Assembly: GCA_013400975.1 (NCBI GenBank)
Contig: WBMZ01014173.1
Location: 29,070-93,069, forward strand
Direction: 5' to 3'
Origin: Atrichornis clamosus
Lineage: Eukaryota > Chordata > Aves > Passeriformes > Menuridae
Length of the DNA: 64,000 nucleotides
Shown: positions 42,581 through 54,140 of the stretch, one piece after another
How the letters are laid out: each line of letters starts with the position of its first letter
Numbering within the stretch: position 1 is the stretch's first letter
Program-made: the position numbers and the translations under genes
The notes under the pieces: model-generated
What the model was told of the DNA's origin: nothing
Database searches by the model: none
Seen by the model: only the letters and a program-made list of their open reading frames with translations

Positions 42581-45500
42581 TTATATTTCATTAACATATT
42601 CTAATAGGGTTTTGCAATAGTATTTCATGACTAAGTGGCTAATGGGACTAATGGGATCAAAAAGAAGGGGTTGAATACTTGCATGTTGTAACTAGTATTT
42701 ATGTTGTAATAAGCAGTATTTTTTCTTGTTCCACAGTATTTTCAATATTGAAATTTATCTAAGGTGTCACTCTATTTTCTAAAATTACTTTTCAAAAACA
42801 TTTCTTTCATTTTCCAGAAGATGGAAAATAAATTAACCTAATAGACAAATATAAATGACTTTTTCATTACCGGGTTATAAAACAGTAGCCCTCTTTTATT
42901 TACTGTGACTTTCTGCAGGTGTCTCTTAGCACTAGTTTTCAACTTTTTCAGAATCTCTTAGTATTTAGATAAGTTATTGGGCTGTAGGAGATATGCAAAC
43001 AAAGTAATCCATAATCATGGAGTTGAAGAATTTGAAACCTGAGGCTATGTCTACAATATCTTCTTAAATTTTCTTTTAAGAAAAACTGTTGAGGGTATTT
43101 TCTTGTATTTTTATACTGGACAAAGTTCAAAACAGACATTTATATGGCCACTCAGTGATTCATATTATACTACCCAGTGACTGGAAAATATGATGTGAAG
43201 TTAATGTTAGATGCTCTAGGCAACAAGGAGTCTTAATAAACCTGGTGGGGAGTAGAAAAGAAAGGTTAAAAAAAAAAGAAATAAAGCTCCAGGTTATACC
43301 ATTTTCCATCTGGAGCGAGAAAGTGAGGTTTACTCATTGAATTTTCTTAATTTGTTTTGACATCTTCCTTGCCCAGTACACAGTTGACCTCCTAAAATAC
43401 CCCCAAACCACTTATGCATATTTACAGTTGGTTTAATCAAGAATCTTGAACACAGAACAAAAGATAATAATTTAGAAGATATTTCTCAAAAATCATTGGT
43501 GTTAACACAATACCATCACAACTGTGATTTCCTTTATAAATACTTTGAAAAAATTTTAAACTCCCTCCTTGACTTCAAAAATGTGAGTAAAACAGAAAAG
43601 AAAAACAAACTACATTTTCACACCAGATTGCAAGTAGAGTAAGGAATGCCCCCATCTTTCTGCATTCTTAATTAAGAGACTAACATGAAATTAATTAAGT
43701 ACTCAAAGTGCAAAGGTGTCCAGGCCTACTGCATAAAAGTTCTTGTTGATCAAAGATGCCTTTTAAAAAATGTGTGGCTCTTACAAAGATAGTAAAGGGC
43801 TCCCTAGTAATATTAATACTTCTTGAGCTTTAGTTTCATCATGGAAAATCTGCTTCTGGGCTTCGTTTAATAGGAACAAGGGCTGGGTTCAAGTTTTAGG
43901 GTCAATAACAAACAACCTCTAATCCTATCTAGTCACTGGGGAAAAAGAAAGGAGGTGGCCTAACAAACACTGACTTAACATTCTCCTCCCAGGAATACAA
44001 ATCAGTTGGCTTAAATGACGTCACTTTGTTTAAGGGGAAAGAGGCAGCAGAACATAAGTAGGTCAACCCATACTAGCTTCCCCACAGCATGATGATTTGC
44101 AGTTTTCCAGTTTCCTGTAAAGACAATTCATCTTACAGGCACCAGACATTAAGTTCGGAATTTATATAACTCATCACACAATGTTAGGCTGCTTAAATCC
44201 ACAAATTACAATCTCTAGTATAATCCTTCACCTGTTTGGGTGACCAAGTGCAAATGGATCAGTCTGCCTGGACACTGTAGTCAGTGTCTTCACCTCATCT
44301 TGTAATTTCTCTGAGTGACTGTAAGCATTTACATTCATAGAATCCTTTACCTTCTGGGCTGTTGCCCCTCAAAGATCACCATGGGCTCTGAGAGAAGCAA
44401 AACTTCTGATCTGAATCATTCCTATATGGGGTATTTGTGTTAAGCTCTCTGCTTTCCTTTAAAGGATACTAGAAATACACTTTTCACACCTACACTTTTA
44501 GAATACATCTGTTGCATGAAGCAGTTTGTAGGGACTTTGGCTGTTGAAAGGTTTAGCACTTGTTCCCATCTCAGCTCCATCTCAGCTAACTGCTTTCAGG
44601 GCAAGAATTAGTATTTTTATTTAGTTTTGTTATACTTAACACAGTGTACTTGTGTGTAGCCTAACTGTGGGCATGCCCAGAAAAATTATTCCATTTGCGA
44701 AACTCAGAGTAATGGGGTTACTTTGATGTAAACTGGATATTTTCTTCTTTTTTTTTTTTATTCTTTTTTTGGTGTGTGGAGGAACTTCTAGAAGTTACTG
44801 TTAGATGCTAATGTTAGATGCATCTGTTGGCAGCTAGGTACAACAAAAGGTACCCACAGATGGAGTTTGCAGTGAATATTATGTGCCTGAAGACCCTTAT
44901 AAAATCTACTAAGTACTTATCTGCATTGGAAACATGACCATATTTCCACAAAATGGATTCTAAATTGCTACTGACATTGAAAATATAATTTTTTAACTCA
45001 GCAGAACAAGTTTAGTTCTGCATGAATGCTCAGAAGTTACCCAGTTTTAGGACTACAAAGAGAATTTGCCTCAAGCTAGCCGTGTATAATGATAATTGAC
45101 TTAGTCCTCTTTAACTTTTATAGTTAAAATATGAAAAATTATAGAGATTAACATTGCGAATGCTTGGTATATATTTCCCTTTTGTTCTGTCTTTATCAGA
45201 AGGAAAAATCTTGGATAAGTCCAATTTATTTTTCACATGAACTGAAGTAATTTTCTCCTAAAACCCTGGTCTGGTCTTTTCATATTTCAGTACATTTTAT
45301 TGGACTCCATTGTTATTGGAGAAATTCAGTCTCTAGAGGGAAGTTTTGATCACGTGATGGATACTAAACTAGTGTTTGATTCCTTGACAATACAAACTCA
45401 TTTGAACTCCAAGAATCCACCCATAATTCCAGCCTTTCAACGCCAGTTCTGTAAAGCATTCTATTTAATTCTCAGGTAGATGACAGCTTTGGGCAATTTG

Positions 45501-46257
45501 CAGGTAGAGCTGGTGGATGAAAGCAGAATTGTTACAAATTATGGTATATGTTGTGCTCTGCAGTTTCTATCTCTGAAGAACTGCTAGGAAAGTATTTTTA
45601 TCTGCTTCCCTTTAGAGTACACAGTAATGCAATATATTTCGGAATTTCAGTGGTGCCTTTCCACCACTGTTGCTACTAAAAATGTTCTTCAAGAAAAAAA
45701 AAAAAATTCCTCTCCCTTCTCTGTTACTCTGCTGTGTCTGAATTCACTCTTTTTTCTGGAGACATCTCAAGTCATGTGAATGTTTTTTTGTAGTCATGGC
45801 TGCTCATAAACTCTGGTCTTGTCTTTCTCTGATAAATTAATGTTCTTAGAGCACTGAATTACTAACTATGACAAAAATAATAGTATGCAATTGTATATTT
45901 GAATTAGCATTGAAAAGTATATAAAAGTGTAGATGAGAACCAGATTATCAATAAAAGTCTGGTATTTCAGTGTACTTCCTTATCATATACCAAACAATTT
46001 AAGTTCTGTTGCCAAAGTTTAAGTATTACAGTTTAGGGGGAAGGTAATCCCAAATTTTTGTATGATTTTTAAATTTTCTTCTGGTATTAAATCTAAAAAA
46101 TAGAACTTTGATAGTTAAAATTATGGAGTTGTTCATTGAATGTGCCACATTAACTGATACCTGATTAAGATGATGTGCAGTTAACTTAGAACTTCTATGG
46201 AGCAAAAGTAACACACTGATATTCCTAAATCACGAACAAAATAATTTTTACAAAAGC
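42581..46257. other. Intergenic AT-rich DNA; no gene recognised
   Basis: Mostly featureless AT-rich DNA. A less AT-rich, more complex segment at about 43.85-44.35 kb includes a perfect TGACGTCA. A TCACGTGA palindrome occurs at 45350-45357. Poly-T and poly-A runs lie near 44746 and 45700. Confidence 0.55.
44016..44023. promoter_or_regulatory. Perfect CRE palindrome (TGACGTCA), candidate only
   Basis: Matches the full cAMP-response element bound by CREB/ATF proteins. It is followed closely by CTTTGTTTAAGG. No transcript start is visible nearby, so a role would be as a distal element, if any. A single 8-mer is weak evidence. Confidence 0.2.
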
Positions 46258-46460
46258 ATAGGTAAGTTCAAGTTGGAAGGGACCTCAAGAGGTCCTTCTA
46301 AAAGCAGGGTCAGACCACGTTGTTCAGGGCTTTAACCAGTGTAGGCTGAAACTCTCGAGGAATGAGGCTGCACAGGCTTCTCTGGGAAACTTGTTTCAAT
46401 GCTTGGCTGTTCCCATGACGAAAAGGTTTGTACTTACACCTATTTGCAGCCTTTTTTTTG
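46258..46460 (-). mobile_element. CR1 LINE 3' fragment, short and diverged
   Basis: Minus orientation. GTTGGAAGGGACCTCAAGAGGTC is followed by blocks resembling the CR1 complement (GCTGCACAGGCTTCTCTGGG, AACTTGTTTCAATGCTTGGC). The typical order of the 3' UTR and end of ORF2 is kept. It is a 200-base 5'-truncated copy with small indels. Confidence 0.85.
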
Positions 46461-47950
46461 TTTCAAGATTTGATAGAAAACTGATTTTAGCCTTTGGACA
46501 GATGGCAGCACTACACATAAACTATCACACTGTTATTTATTCATACTAAAGGACTTAAGTTACTACCTCAATATAAGTAATCAAGCTGTGACAGATGTCA
46601 TCAAGTTTTATTATAAAATGTGGGTTTCCAGTTCTAAACTGAATAACTTAGCAGAAACAGCAGCTTCCAAAAATCTGTAAGTAGCTATAAGCATACCCTA
46701 CAGTTCTACTGAGCACATCTGCCATGACAAACCTGCCAAAAATTCAAGAAATCAATGGATCTGTCAAGAATGGAGAACTGCTTTTTCAATCCTTTATTTA
46801 TAACCAAGTGAAGTATTTGACTATAGCCTCCCCCCTGCTGGGATTTTTGTCTGTCACTAGAAAAAGACCTGCAGCAGACCTCTGAGTCTCTGTCATGAAA
46901 CGACTGTCTCATGCATTACTGACATATTAACAGAGCAACCCAATGACAAATGTTTGAGCTGAAGACCATCTCTGCTTTTTGAAAGCTATCACAGAGCCAA
47001 ATAAGGAATTTTCATCTGAGATACAGATTTGTTATGCCATTCAATCAAACATTTCTTTCCCACTTAACAATATGGATAGATAATGTCAAATACAGAATAT
47101 TTTGCAGAACTATTGAATACAACTTCCCTAAATCATTATGCAGCCAGGCTGAAACACAAAAACAGAAACTTGAAGACTTAGAAGGTTTCCCATATTCTGA
47201 AATACAGAATTTTGGAATATGTACAGTTAAAAGACACACTGTTGTATTTGATCCAAGTACAAATGTTACTTACAGCAAAGATGAGCCTTGGTAATCCCTA
47301 CTTATTTTTGTCAATTCATTTAGCCTGACAGAAACTATGGAAACATCTGCGAAAACTTGATTTTTTTATTCTATCAAAGTAAGGATAAAAGCATATGCTA
47401 CAGAGCAACCTTCAGCTATCCAAAAAGGAAGATGAAATCTAGTAATAGATTTATTTTTTTTTAAGAGAGAAATCATAAAAGATCTAACTGAAGATGAATT
47501 GAGGACATAGTTAAATAGTAAGTCTAAATGAGTAACATACAAATAAAATAAAATGGCAATCATCCAGATATTTCATAAGTTTTTTATGTGACCGGAAAAT
47601 CTAGAAAAAAAAACGAAGACAGGATACATGTCCATATTCCCTGTTGGTTGTTTTGTTCCCTGTAAAAATTAGTTTAAATACATGATTGACCACCTTGCAA
47701 AATATTTTTGTGGACTGTCCTCTGAAGCTTGCATCCAAGACAGAAAACCTCTGGCTAATGAAGCAGCATTTAGATCCAGAAAAGTTTATAAAAACGAGTA
47801 TTTTTTATTCATGCCTTATGTAAGAGCTACTCAAAATCATATAAGGCTAAAACAAGATTAATTGGTTTCATCTGAAGATGGATTAGATAGAATCACACCG
47901 TATGACCAAATCCTTTTTATTTATACCATACAGACCTCACAGAAACCCAT

Positions 47951-48085
47951 ATATACATATACATATATATATANNNNNNNNNNNNNNNNNNNNNNNNNNN
48001 NNNNNNNNNNNNNNNNNNNNNNNNNNNNNNNNNNNNNNNNNNNNNNNNNNNNNNNNNNNNNNTATATATAAATATATATATACAC
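47951..48085. repeat. TA-rich microsatellite broken by an 89-base N run
   Basis: ATATACATATACATATATATATA precedes the Ns (47974-48062) and TATATATAAATATATATATACAC follows. The gap is probably an unresolved length of the same repeat, and its stated size may be an estimate. Confidence 0.85.
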
Positions 48086-48887
48086 TTTGAGGTATTTAAT
48101 GTTTTGGGTTATTGCAACAAGATGTGGAGAACTTGAAGAACAGCAGGAAAAACAAATGAGTTATGTCTAAAGCCATGCAATAGCAAAAGTTGTTTCTGAC
48201 ATCTAAAATACTGGAACATTTTCTTGCTATTTCTGTCCTAGCCCAAAAGACAGCTGACAATTCAAATCAGTGAGTAAAATATTACATAGAAGAAAAATTT
48301 AATCTAGCAATTTTAGCAAAAAACTTAGGAATAGTCAGACTTCTGAATAGTGTAAAAAAATGAATCTGTTATAGTTTGATATGAAATGTTTTACTGTTTG
48401 TTTGTAAAATTTGCATATTGAAAAAATGAGATATTAAGAAACCATTGTTTTCACATTTAAATATTGGGAGAGGCTCCTACAGGTTACCAATGTATTAGGT
48501 ATGATTAATGAGAAGAAAATTGCCCACATTTTCCATAACAGGAGATAAAACTAATTAAATCAGAGGAGGCAAAGAAAACTTGAGTTTCAGAACTTGTGAG
48601 TCAGATGGGGCAGACTGTGAAGGGAAGATGTGCAGGGAACAGTGCCCAGTGTGCCAGAGGTTAGGGAACATGTGGTGTCTGTGGTTTGATGAAGGCTTAT
48701 GGATGTGGTAGCACACATTTTACCACCCTGTGCAACTGCTATTAAAAATGCAGTGAGGTTTGCAGTATGAGGCTTCCTTGACTCATATTTGCCATCCATT
48801 GTCATGCTATTCCAGAGTACTTTTGCAGTACAATGCAAATATTTAGTATCTTAATACAGTTAAGTAATGCAATGTAAGTATGTTTTG

Positions 48888-48930
48888 CTTATATATATAT
48901 GTTTAGATACATATATATTTATGTGCACAT
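48888..48930. repeat. TA-rich simple repeat
   Basis: TATATATATATG and ACATATATATTTATG words. Confidence 0.7.
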
Positions 48931-49941
48931 TGCTTTGTAATGAGATGCTGTGTGTTCATCAATGTTTTCATTTGTTTTCTATGACAGGTTATGTGGCTCT
49001 TCCAGAAGCTTGAAATCTGACCAACCTCTTAAGACATTCATCATAAATCTGCCTTTTTTTTTGTTCAGGCAGATGGATTTTTCCTCAAACTGTATTAGAA
49101 AAAGTAACAATAGTTATCCCGTTGCCTGTGTAACTGGTCCAACTTCGGGATGATCATCTTTTGTGGATATACCCATGATTGTTTAATAGCTTGTCTGCAT
49201 GCAGTTAAACACCATACACATGGCGTGCATTCAATTACACAGGCTTTATACACTAATAGGCTTCACAGTTTGAAAAACTTGTGAATTTATTGCTACTGAC
49301 AGCAAGAAATGATATATGTCTTTTACCTCAGCTCTTTATGGAAAAGATTAGTTCATTGTTCTATAATCCTCCAGTAGGATGATGATTTCAGACTCTGATT
49401 TCAGATGCCAGGATTAGAGGAAATGCTTTTATTTTTGGGATTACAAAGTCCTTCTGAGGGCTGGATATTAAGTTGGCAATAGCAGTTGACACACATTCAT
49501 CAGCTGAACAATTTTTCATGTGAGAAAATTTTGATGTCTCTTAGCGTTAGAAAAATTTCAGCTGAAATAGTAGCAAAATTACAAATTTGCCTAATCTGGG
49601 GAAGAAGGAACTGGTGTTTTGCTTAAGGTGATACTATGCTGCATTTTTCATTCTGCACATTTGAACATGGTTGCAAACACGTTTGTTCTCAGTTATGGAA
49701 AGTAATTTCACAGCCCTTTAAAGAAATCAGAGATCTGTTGCAAAAACCAGTAAATTTGAACCGTATCAGAGTTGTGTTTAGATTCAGACAAGCAACACTC
49801 AAATTAATTTCTCAGAGCTATGAACTACCCTGACTCCTCCAATAGAAGCCAGTGACACGTTGCTTCATTCAGTTTTAAAGATTTATGACTAAAATAGTCT
49901 TCTGGAAATAAATTTTGAATTATCTTCAAATTCTTCAGGAC

Positions 49942-50478
49942 TGTACTGATTTGGGCTGGGATGGAGTTACTTCTCCTCACGGCAGCCCTCATGATGCTGT
50001 GCTGTGTGTTGGTGCTGGAGAGGTGTTGATAACACACCAGTGTTTAGCTGCTGCTGAGCAGTGCTGGCACAGCACCAAGGCTGTCTTTGCAAACTGTCCC
50101 CCTCCAAAGGACCGCACTCTGAGGGGCGGGCAAGAGTTTGGGAAGGAACACCGCCAAAACAGCTGATACAAGCTGAGCAAAGGGATATTCCATACCATAT
50201 GGCACCTGTACAGCAATAAAAGTTGCATTTATCTTCTGAAATACTGAAGCCCTACTTCCCAGGCAATGGCTGGTAATTGCTTGCTGATGGGGAGTATAAA
50301 ATAATTTTGCTTACTTTTGCTTCCACGCATGGCCTTGGCTTTTTCTTTATTAAATTGCTTTTATCTTGATCCACAGGTTCTTTTTTAATCTTATTTTCTC
50401 CCCGCCATGCTGCTGAGGAAGGGAGTGATAGAGCGGCTTGGTGGGCACCTGGTGGCCGGCTGAGGTCAACAACCACAA
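49942..50478 (+). mobile_element. Solo LTR of an avian endogenous retrovirus
   Basis: About 537 bp, starting TGTACTGATTTGGGCTGGGA and ending ...CAACAACCACA. From memory it follows a widespread bird LTR. Recognisable blocks in order are GATGGAGTTACTTC, GTTGATAACACA, CTGCTGAGCAGTGCT, a central GGATATTCCATACCATATGG palindrome-like block upstream of a CAGCAATAAAAG segment at the expected promoter position, TTTATTAAATTGCTTTTATC near the polyadenylation region, and GTGGTGGCCGGCTGAGGT-like sequence at the end. No gag, pol or env sequence flanks it on either side, so it is a solo LTR left by recombination between the two ends of a provirus. I could not confirm a target-site duplication; flanks AGGAC and AGGGG do not match well. 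The exact end may be off by a few bases. Confidence 0.8.
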
Positions 50479-51780
50479 GGGGTAAAGGGGGATCTAATAT
50501 GTGCCAGCTGGAAAGATCTCATCACAATCAGGATATTAGAGAAAGTGAACTGAAAAGAGGACACTTTTCCTTTCTTTGCCCCATGCCCCCCCCAACACTT
50601 TATCTCATTTTGGAAAGCACAGAAATCAGAACCTTATATTTTTCAAGTTACCTACAAGACAAAATTTTTTCCCAAACACAATCTCTTCTCCTCCCACCCC
50701 AAAGCACAATCCTAGTTCCAAACACATTTTCTCTTTTAGTACCTTGGTTAGATAGGATAAATGAACTCTTCTCTAGTCCTAGATTTTCTTGGGGGATCCT
50801 CTTTACCCACACCTCAGTCTTTTTTCTTTAGGGCTTCTACACAACTTGAATGTTTTTAGGTCTTTTAAGTCACTGCTAAGAGGAAATGTATCTAAGTTAT
50901 ATCTCTATATGAACTTGGGGTTAAAAAGCTGTTGTTAATTATTTCTTTTATCTGGTTGTGTATTCATATACTATTATTTAAGAAACAAAACTGCAGTGAT
51001 TCTTAAAGCATGCTACAAGTCTAATGTAAAAACTGACCCTAGTAGTCATTCTAGGATAATTTTCACCCTTCCTAGATATCTGAGTTCACTAAGCAGCCTT
51101 TAATGGCTTATGTAAAACTCCTTATGTAAAACAAATTTATGATAGATCAACCACTTGGTAAGGAATAATATTTGTTATCCATCTTCAAATTGTGTAAGCA
51201 CCTAATTGCTCCTCTGTTAAAATGCAGCTAGATTAATTAATGGAAATAAATCTTTTGCTCAGCTTTTCATCTTGCCATATTAATTATCTCTTAATCTGAT
51301 ATTGAGATGCTCTCAAATTCATCTGTGCATTTCTATTTAGTTGCTCATATATAAATTTAATATTAATCATATCCTCGGGGTTGTGTTGTCTTAAAAAACC
51401 CTCAGGCATACTCCTCCTCTTTGTGGCCTTAGGGCTGTCAAGTTCTGCATTTTCAGAGTTTCATAATTAGAGACCTTACTAGTTTGTGTAAGAGCTGTGA
51501 ATTATCGTTTTCCATGAAACATTAAACAGTGGACCAAACTTTAAAAAGTCATATGTCAGTCTACACAGGAAGGTGGAATATCACAGAGATATCCAGGCTA
51601 GTGCAGAGCAGTCTCATTCAACCAGTGCAAGAGAGCTGTGCATATCTCTAAGGCATTACATCTAAGGAAATTAGTTTGGCTGAGAAATTACATGCCACAA
51701 CCAAAGCAGAATACATTAGAATGACTATGCCACTTCCTCCTAGAGACAATGTGTTTTCAGAGTTAACTTAGATACCTTCC

Positions 51781-51806
51781 TGTAGTTCTGTCTTGTAGTT
51801 CTGTCT
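51781..51806. repeat. Perfect 13-bp tandem duplication
   Basis: TGTAGTTCTGTCT occurs twice in direct tandem without mismatch. Confidence 0.9.
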
Positions 51807-52049
51807 TGCAGTGCTTAACCATATCCTCTAATAAACAACTTCACAGTGTCTTTGTTTGCTAACATGTCATTTTTTGATAACTTGCATTTTAGCAGTAGAA
51901 CCTGCAGAGCCCTGAAAGCAAACAAGATTGTGAATAAAAATATTAACACTTCTGATTCAGATGCTAGATTTCTTAAATTTTCATGCAAGTCTGTGTTAAG
52001 TTACCTTGGGCAGTAAGGCAGGGATGATGTATTAACTAAAAATGTCTAT

Positions 52050-52122
52050 GTATTATTAATATTATATATTAATATATTAATATAATATAATATAAATATA
52101 TTGTTATTATAAAATATAGCCA
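52050..52122. repeat. TA/TAA-rich simple repeat
   Basis: TATTAATAT, TAATATAA and AAATATA words, nearly pure A/T. Confidence 0.8.
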
Positions 52123-53359
52123 TCTGTGGGGTTTGCCTAAATATATGGGGAAAATGCTGTAGAAATGTTTTCATGAGGAAAAAAAAGCCTGCAACATTGT
52201 CTTGATATTGTCTTGATTTTCTTGATACTGTGATTGTCAGTTTTTCCTGTAGAAATAGTACCATTAGTACTATTAGTGCTAATAATACCTCTGCAAAGTA
52301 GAACTCTGAATTCACCCTGTCACTTTGAAAATACAGGAACTCTTGGCAACGTGAACTGTATATTTAGGAAACAAGAAAACAAGTACAGCTGTCAGTATAA
52401 AAATGCTATGAAAGAAAACAAAATTTCTTCTACTTCATTGTAGTCTATACATAAAAGGTTAAAACATCCTATTACTTTTGATTCTGCCACGTCCTTTACC
52501 CTTACCTCTGAACACTCCTTCAGTTTTAAATTTTCAGAGGGCTTGCTCTGAAGGTACAATTTTGTCATAAGAAGTGCTCTTTGCGTATATCCTACTAACA
52601 AAGAAATGCTTTGATCCACAGACATGATAACAGGCTTTACTCTTCTATGCCATAAATTCAGTAAGTTCCAAGTCTACAAGTAGTCATAAATTAGATGCAC
52701 ATTTTATTGTTTATACAGGGAAGCTGTTCTGTTTAGAGAAGGTTAACCAGGGTGGTCACAGAAAACCAAGTAGTACATTCCAGGAAAGGCCTAGATCTTT
52801 AAGAAATGGAAACAGTGGCCTGCCGAAAGCAGGGCTGTATTTCTCAGAAGGTAAGGAATAATAGTGCATGTATTTAGGCGAAATATCATGTGTATATAAC
52901 TGTAAATCACACTAGTGAGCTACTCAGTAGATTCTCTCTCTCAGTCCACATTTTAATCTTTACAGAATACTCAAAATTTATAAATGCAAAAAGGTAATCC
53001 TAACTATTCTAATGCAAACAGAAAGAATATCTTAATGCAGGATTCTACTAATAGGACCTATTTAGTAAATTAGCTCTGTATCTATATGCAAAGACAACAT
53101 TTAAAAAGATGAAACTTCCCTATAAAAGTGAGAAACCATTAAAAGGTTTAAACTTATGTTGTATACTTTCAGGATTTGATTCTTAACAATTAGATATGAA
53201 ATAAGATTTACAGGACCCCTACTCTATTGAAAGAAATATAACTTATTGCAAATCTATTTATATAACAGATTTCAGGAGCACAGAAGAGCAATGTCCCTAA
53301 TTGCTTAGTTACCCCATTCACTATAACCCTTTGTGAGCCAGTTGCTCCCCCCTTCACGT

Positions 53360-54140
53360 GGTGTGTTTATCCAGCTGTGTGCTGGACAGTTTGCCCAGAA
53401 GGGCACTGTGAGAGACAGTATTGAAAGCTTTGCTGAAATCCAAAAAGATTACATCAACTGGCTTCCCTTGATCCACTGGGTGGGCCACCTTGTCATTAAC
53501 GGAAATCAGGATTAATAAGCAGGACTTTCCCCTCATGAAGCCGTGCTGGTTGTGACCAATGACAGCATTATCCTTTAGGTATATCTCCAGAATAATCTCC
53601 ATAATTGTAATAGTCATTGAAGTGAGACTGAGAGGCTTTTAGTTTCCAGGGTCATCCTTGCCCTTCTTGAAACCTGGGACAATGTTCACAAACCTCCAGT
53701 CAGGTTTTCATGTTTTCAAGACCATTCAAAAATTGTTGAAAGAGGTCTCGAGATGACTTCAGCCAGTTCTTTGAGTATTCTTGAATGAGTCCCATCAGGC
53801 CCCATAGATTCGTAGGGATCCAGATGAAGCAGCAGATCTCACACAAGTTCAGAGCTGGCTAAGAGTTGATCATTGTCACCAACATGGTCCTCCGGTTCAG
53901 GACACCAGGACCCCCTTAGCCCATCATTGGTGTTGAAGGCAAAGGCAAAGAAAGCATTAAACACCTGTGTTTGTCTATGTTGCTCTTTCTGAGATGATCA
54001 TCCTCATCCTGTAAGGGGTCAATGTTTTTTCTGCACTGCCTTTTGCTATTTAATGTATTTAAAAAGCCTGTTTTTGTTGTCTACACACAGTACTGGCCAG
54101 CTTCAAATCCAACTGAGCTTTGGTCACAGTATCTTAGTAA
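53360..54140 (-). mobile_element. CR1 LINE fragment containing RT motif A, lacks 3' half
   Basis: Minus-strand reading gives the RT region ...GHNQHGFMRGKSCL, then VDVIFLDFSKAFNTVSH and LSSTQLDKH. The complement of LDFSKAF is at 53423-53443, and the motif A aspartate is intact. The more 5' RT-leading part extends right to about 54140, where the match fades near CTGGCCAGCTTCAAATCCAA. The copy stops just past motif A on its left side, so the YADD-type motif C, the ORF2 C-terminus and the 3' UTR are missing. Stops and indels interrupt the frame to the right. The longest open piece is 53354-53617 (87 codons). Confidence 0.92.

Larger units (their letters stand above)
46461..49941. other. Intergenic AT-rich DNA with a sequencing gap
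   Basis: No gene or interspersed repeat recognised. Contains the N run at 47974-48062 inside a TA-rich microsatellite, and another TA-rich block at 48888-48930. The 86-codon + frame at 47034-47294 is in AT-rich DNA and matches no family I recognise. Confidence 0.55.
50479..53359. other. Intergenic DNA; no gene recognised
   Basis: Immediately right of the LTR is a pyrimidine-rich stretch (50560-50720) with a C-run. The rest is AT-rich with a TA block at 52050-52122 and a 13-bp tandem duplication at 51781-51806. No coding evidence. Confidence 0.55.

Noticed and set aside
44335..44360. CATAGAATCC word resembling a CR1 3' tail complement.
   Set aside because: The following sequence does not continue into CR1 3' UTR blocks, and the match is too short.
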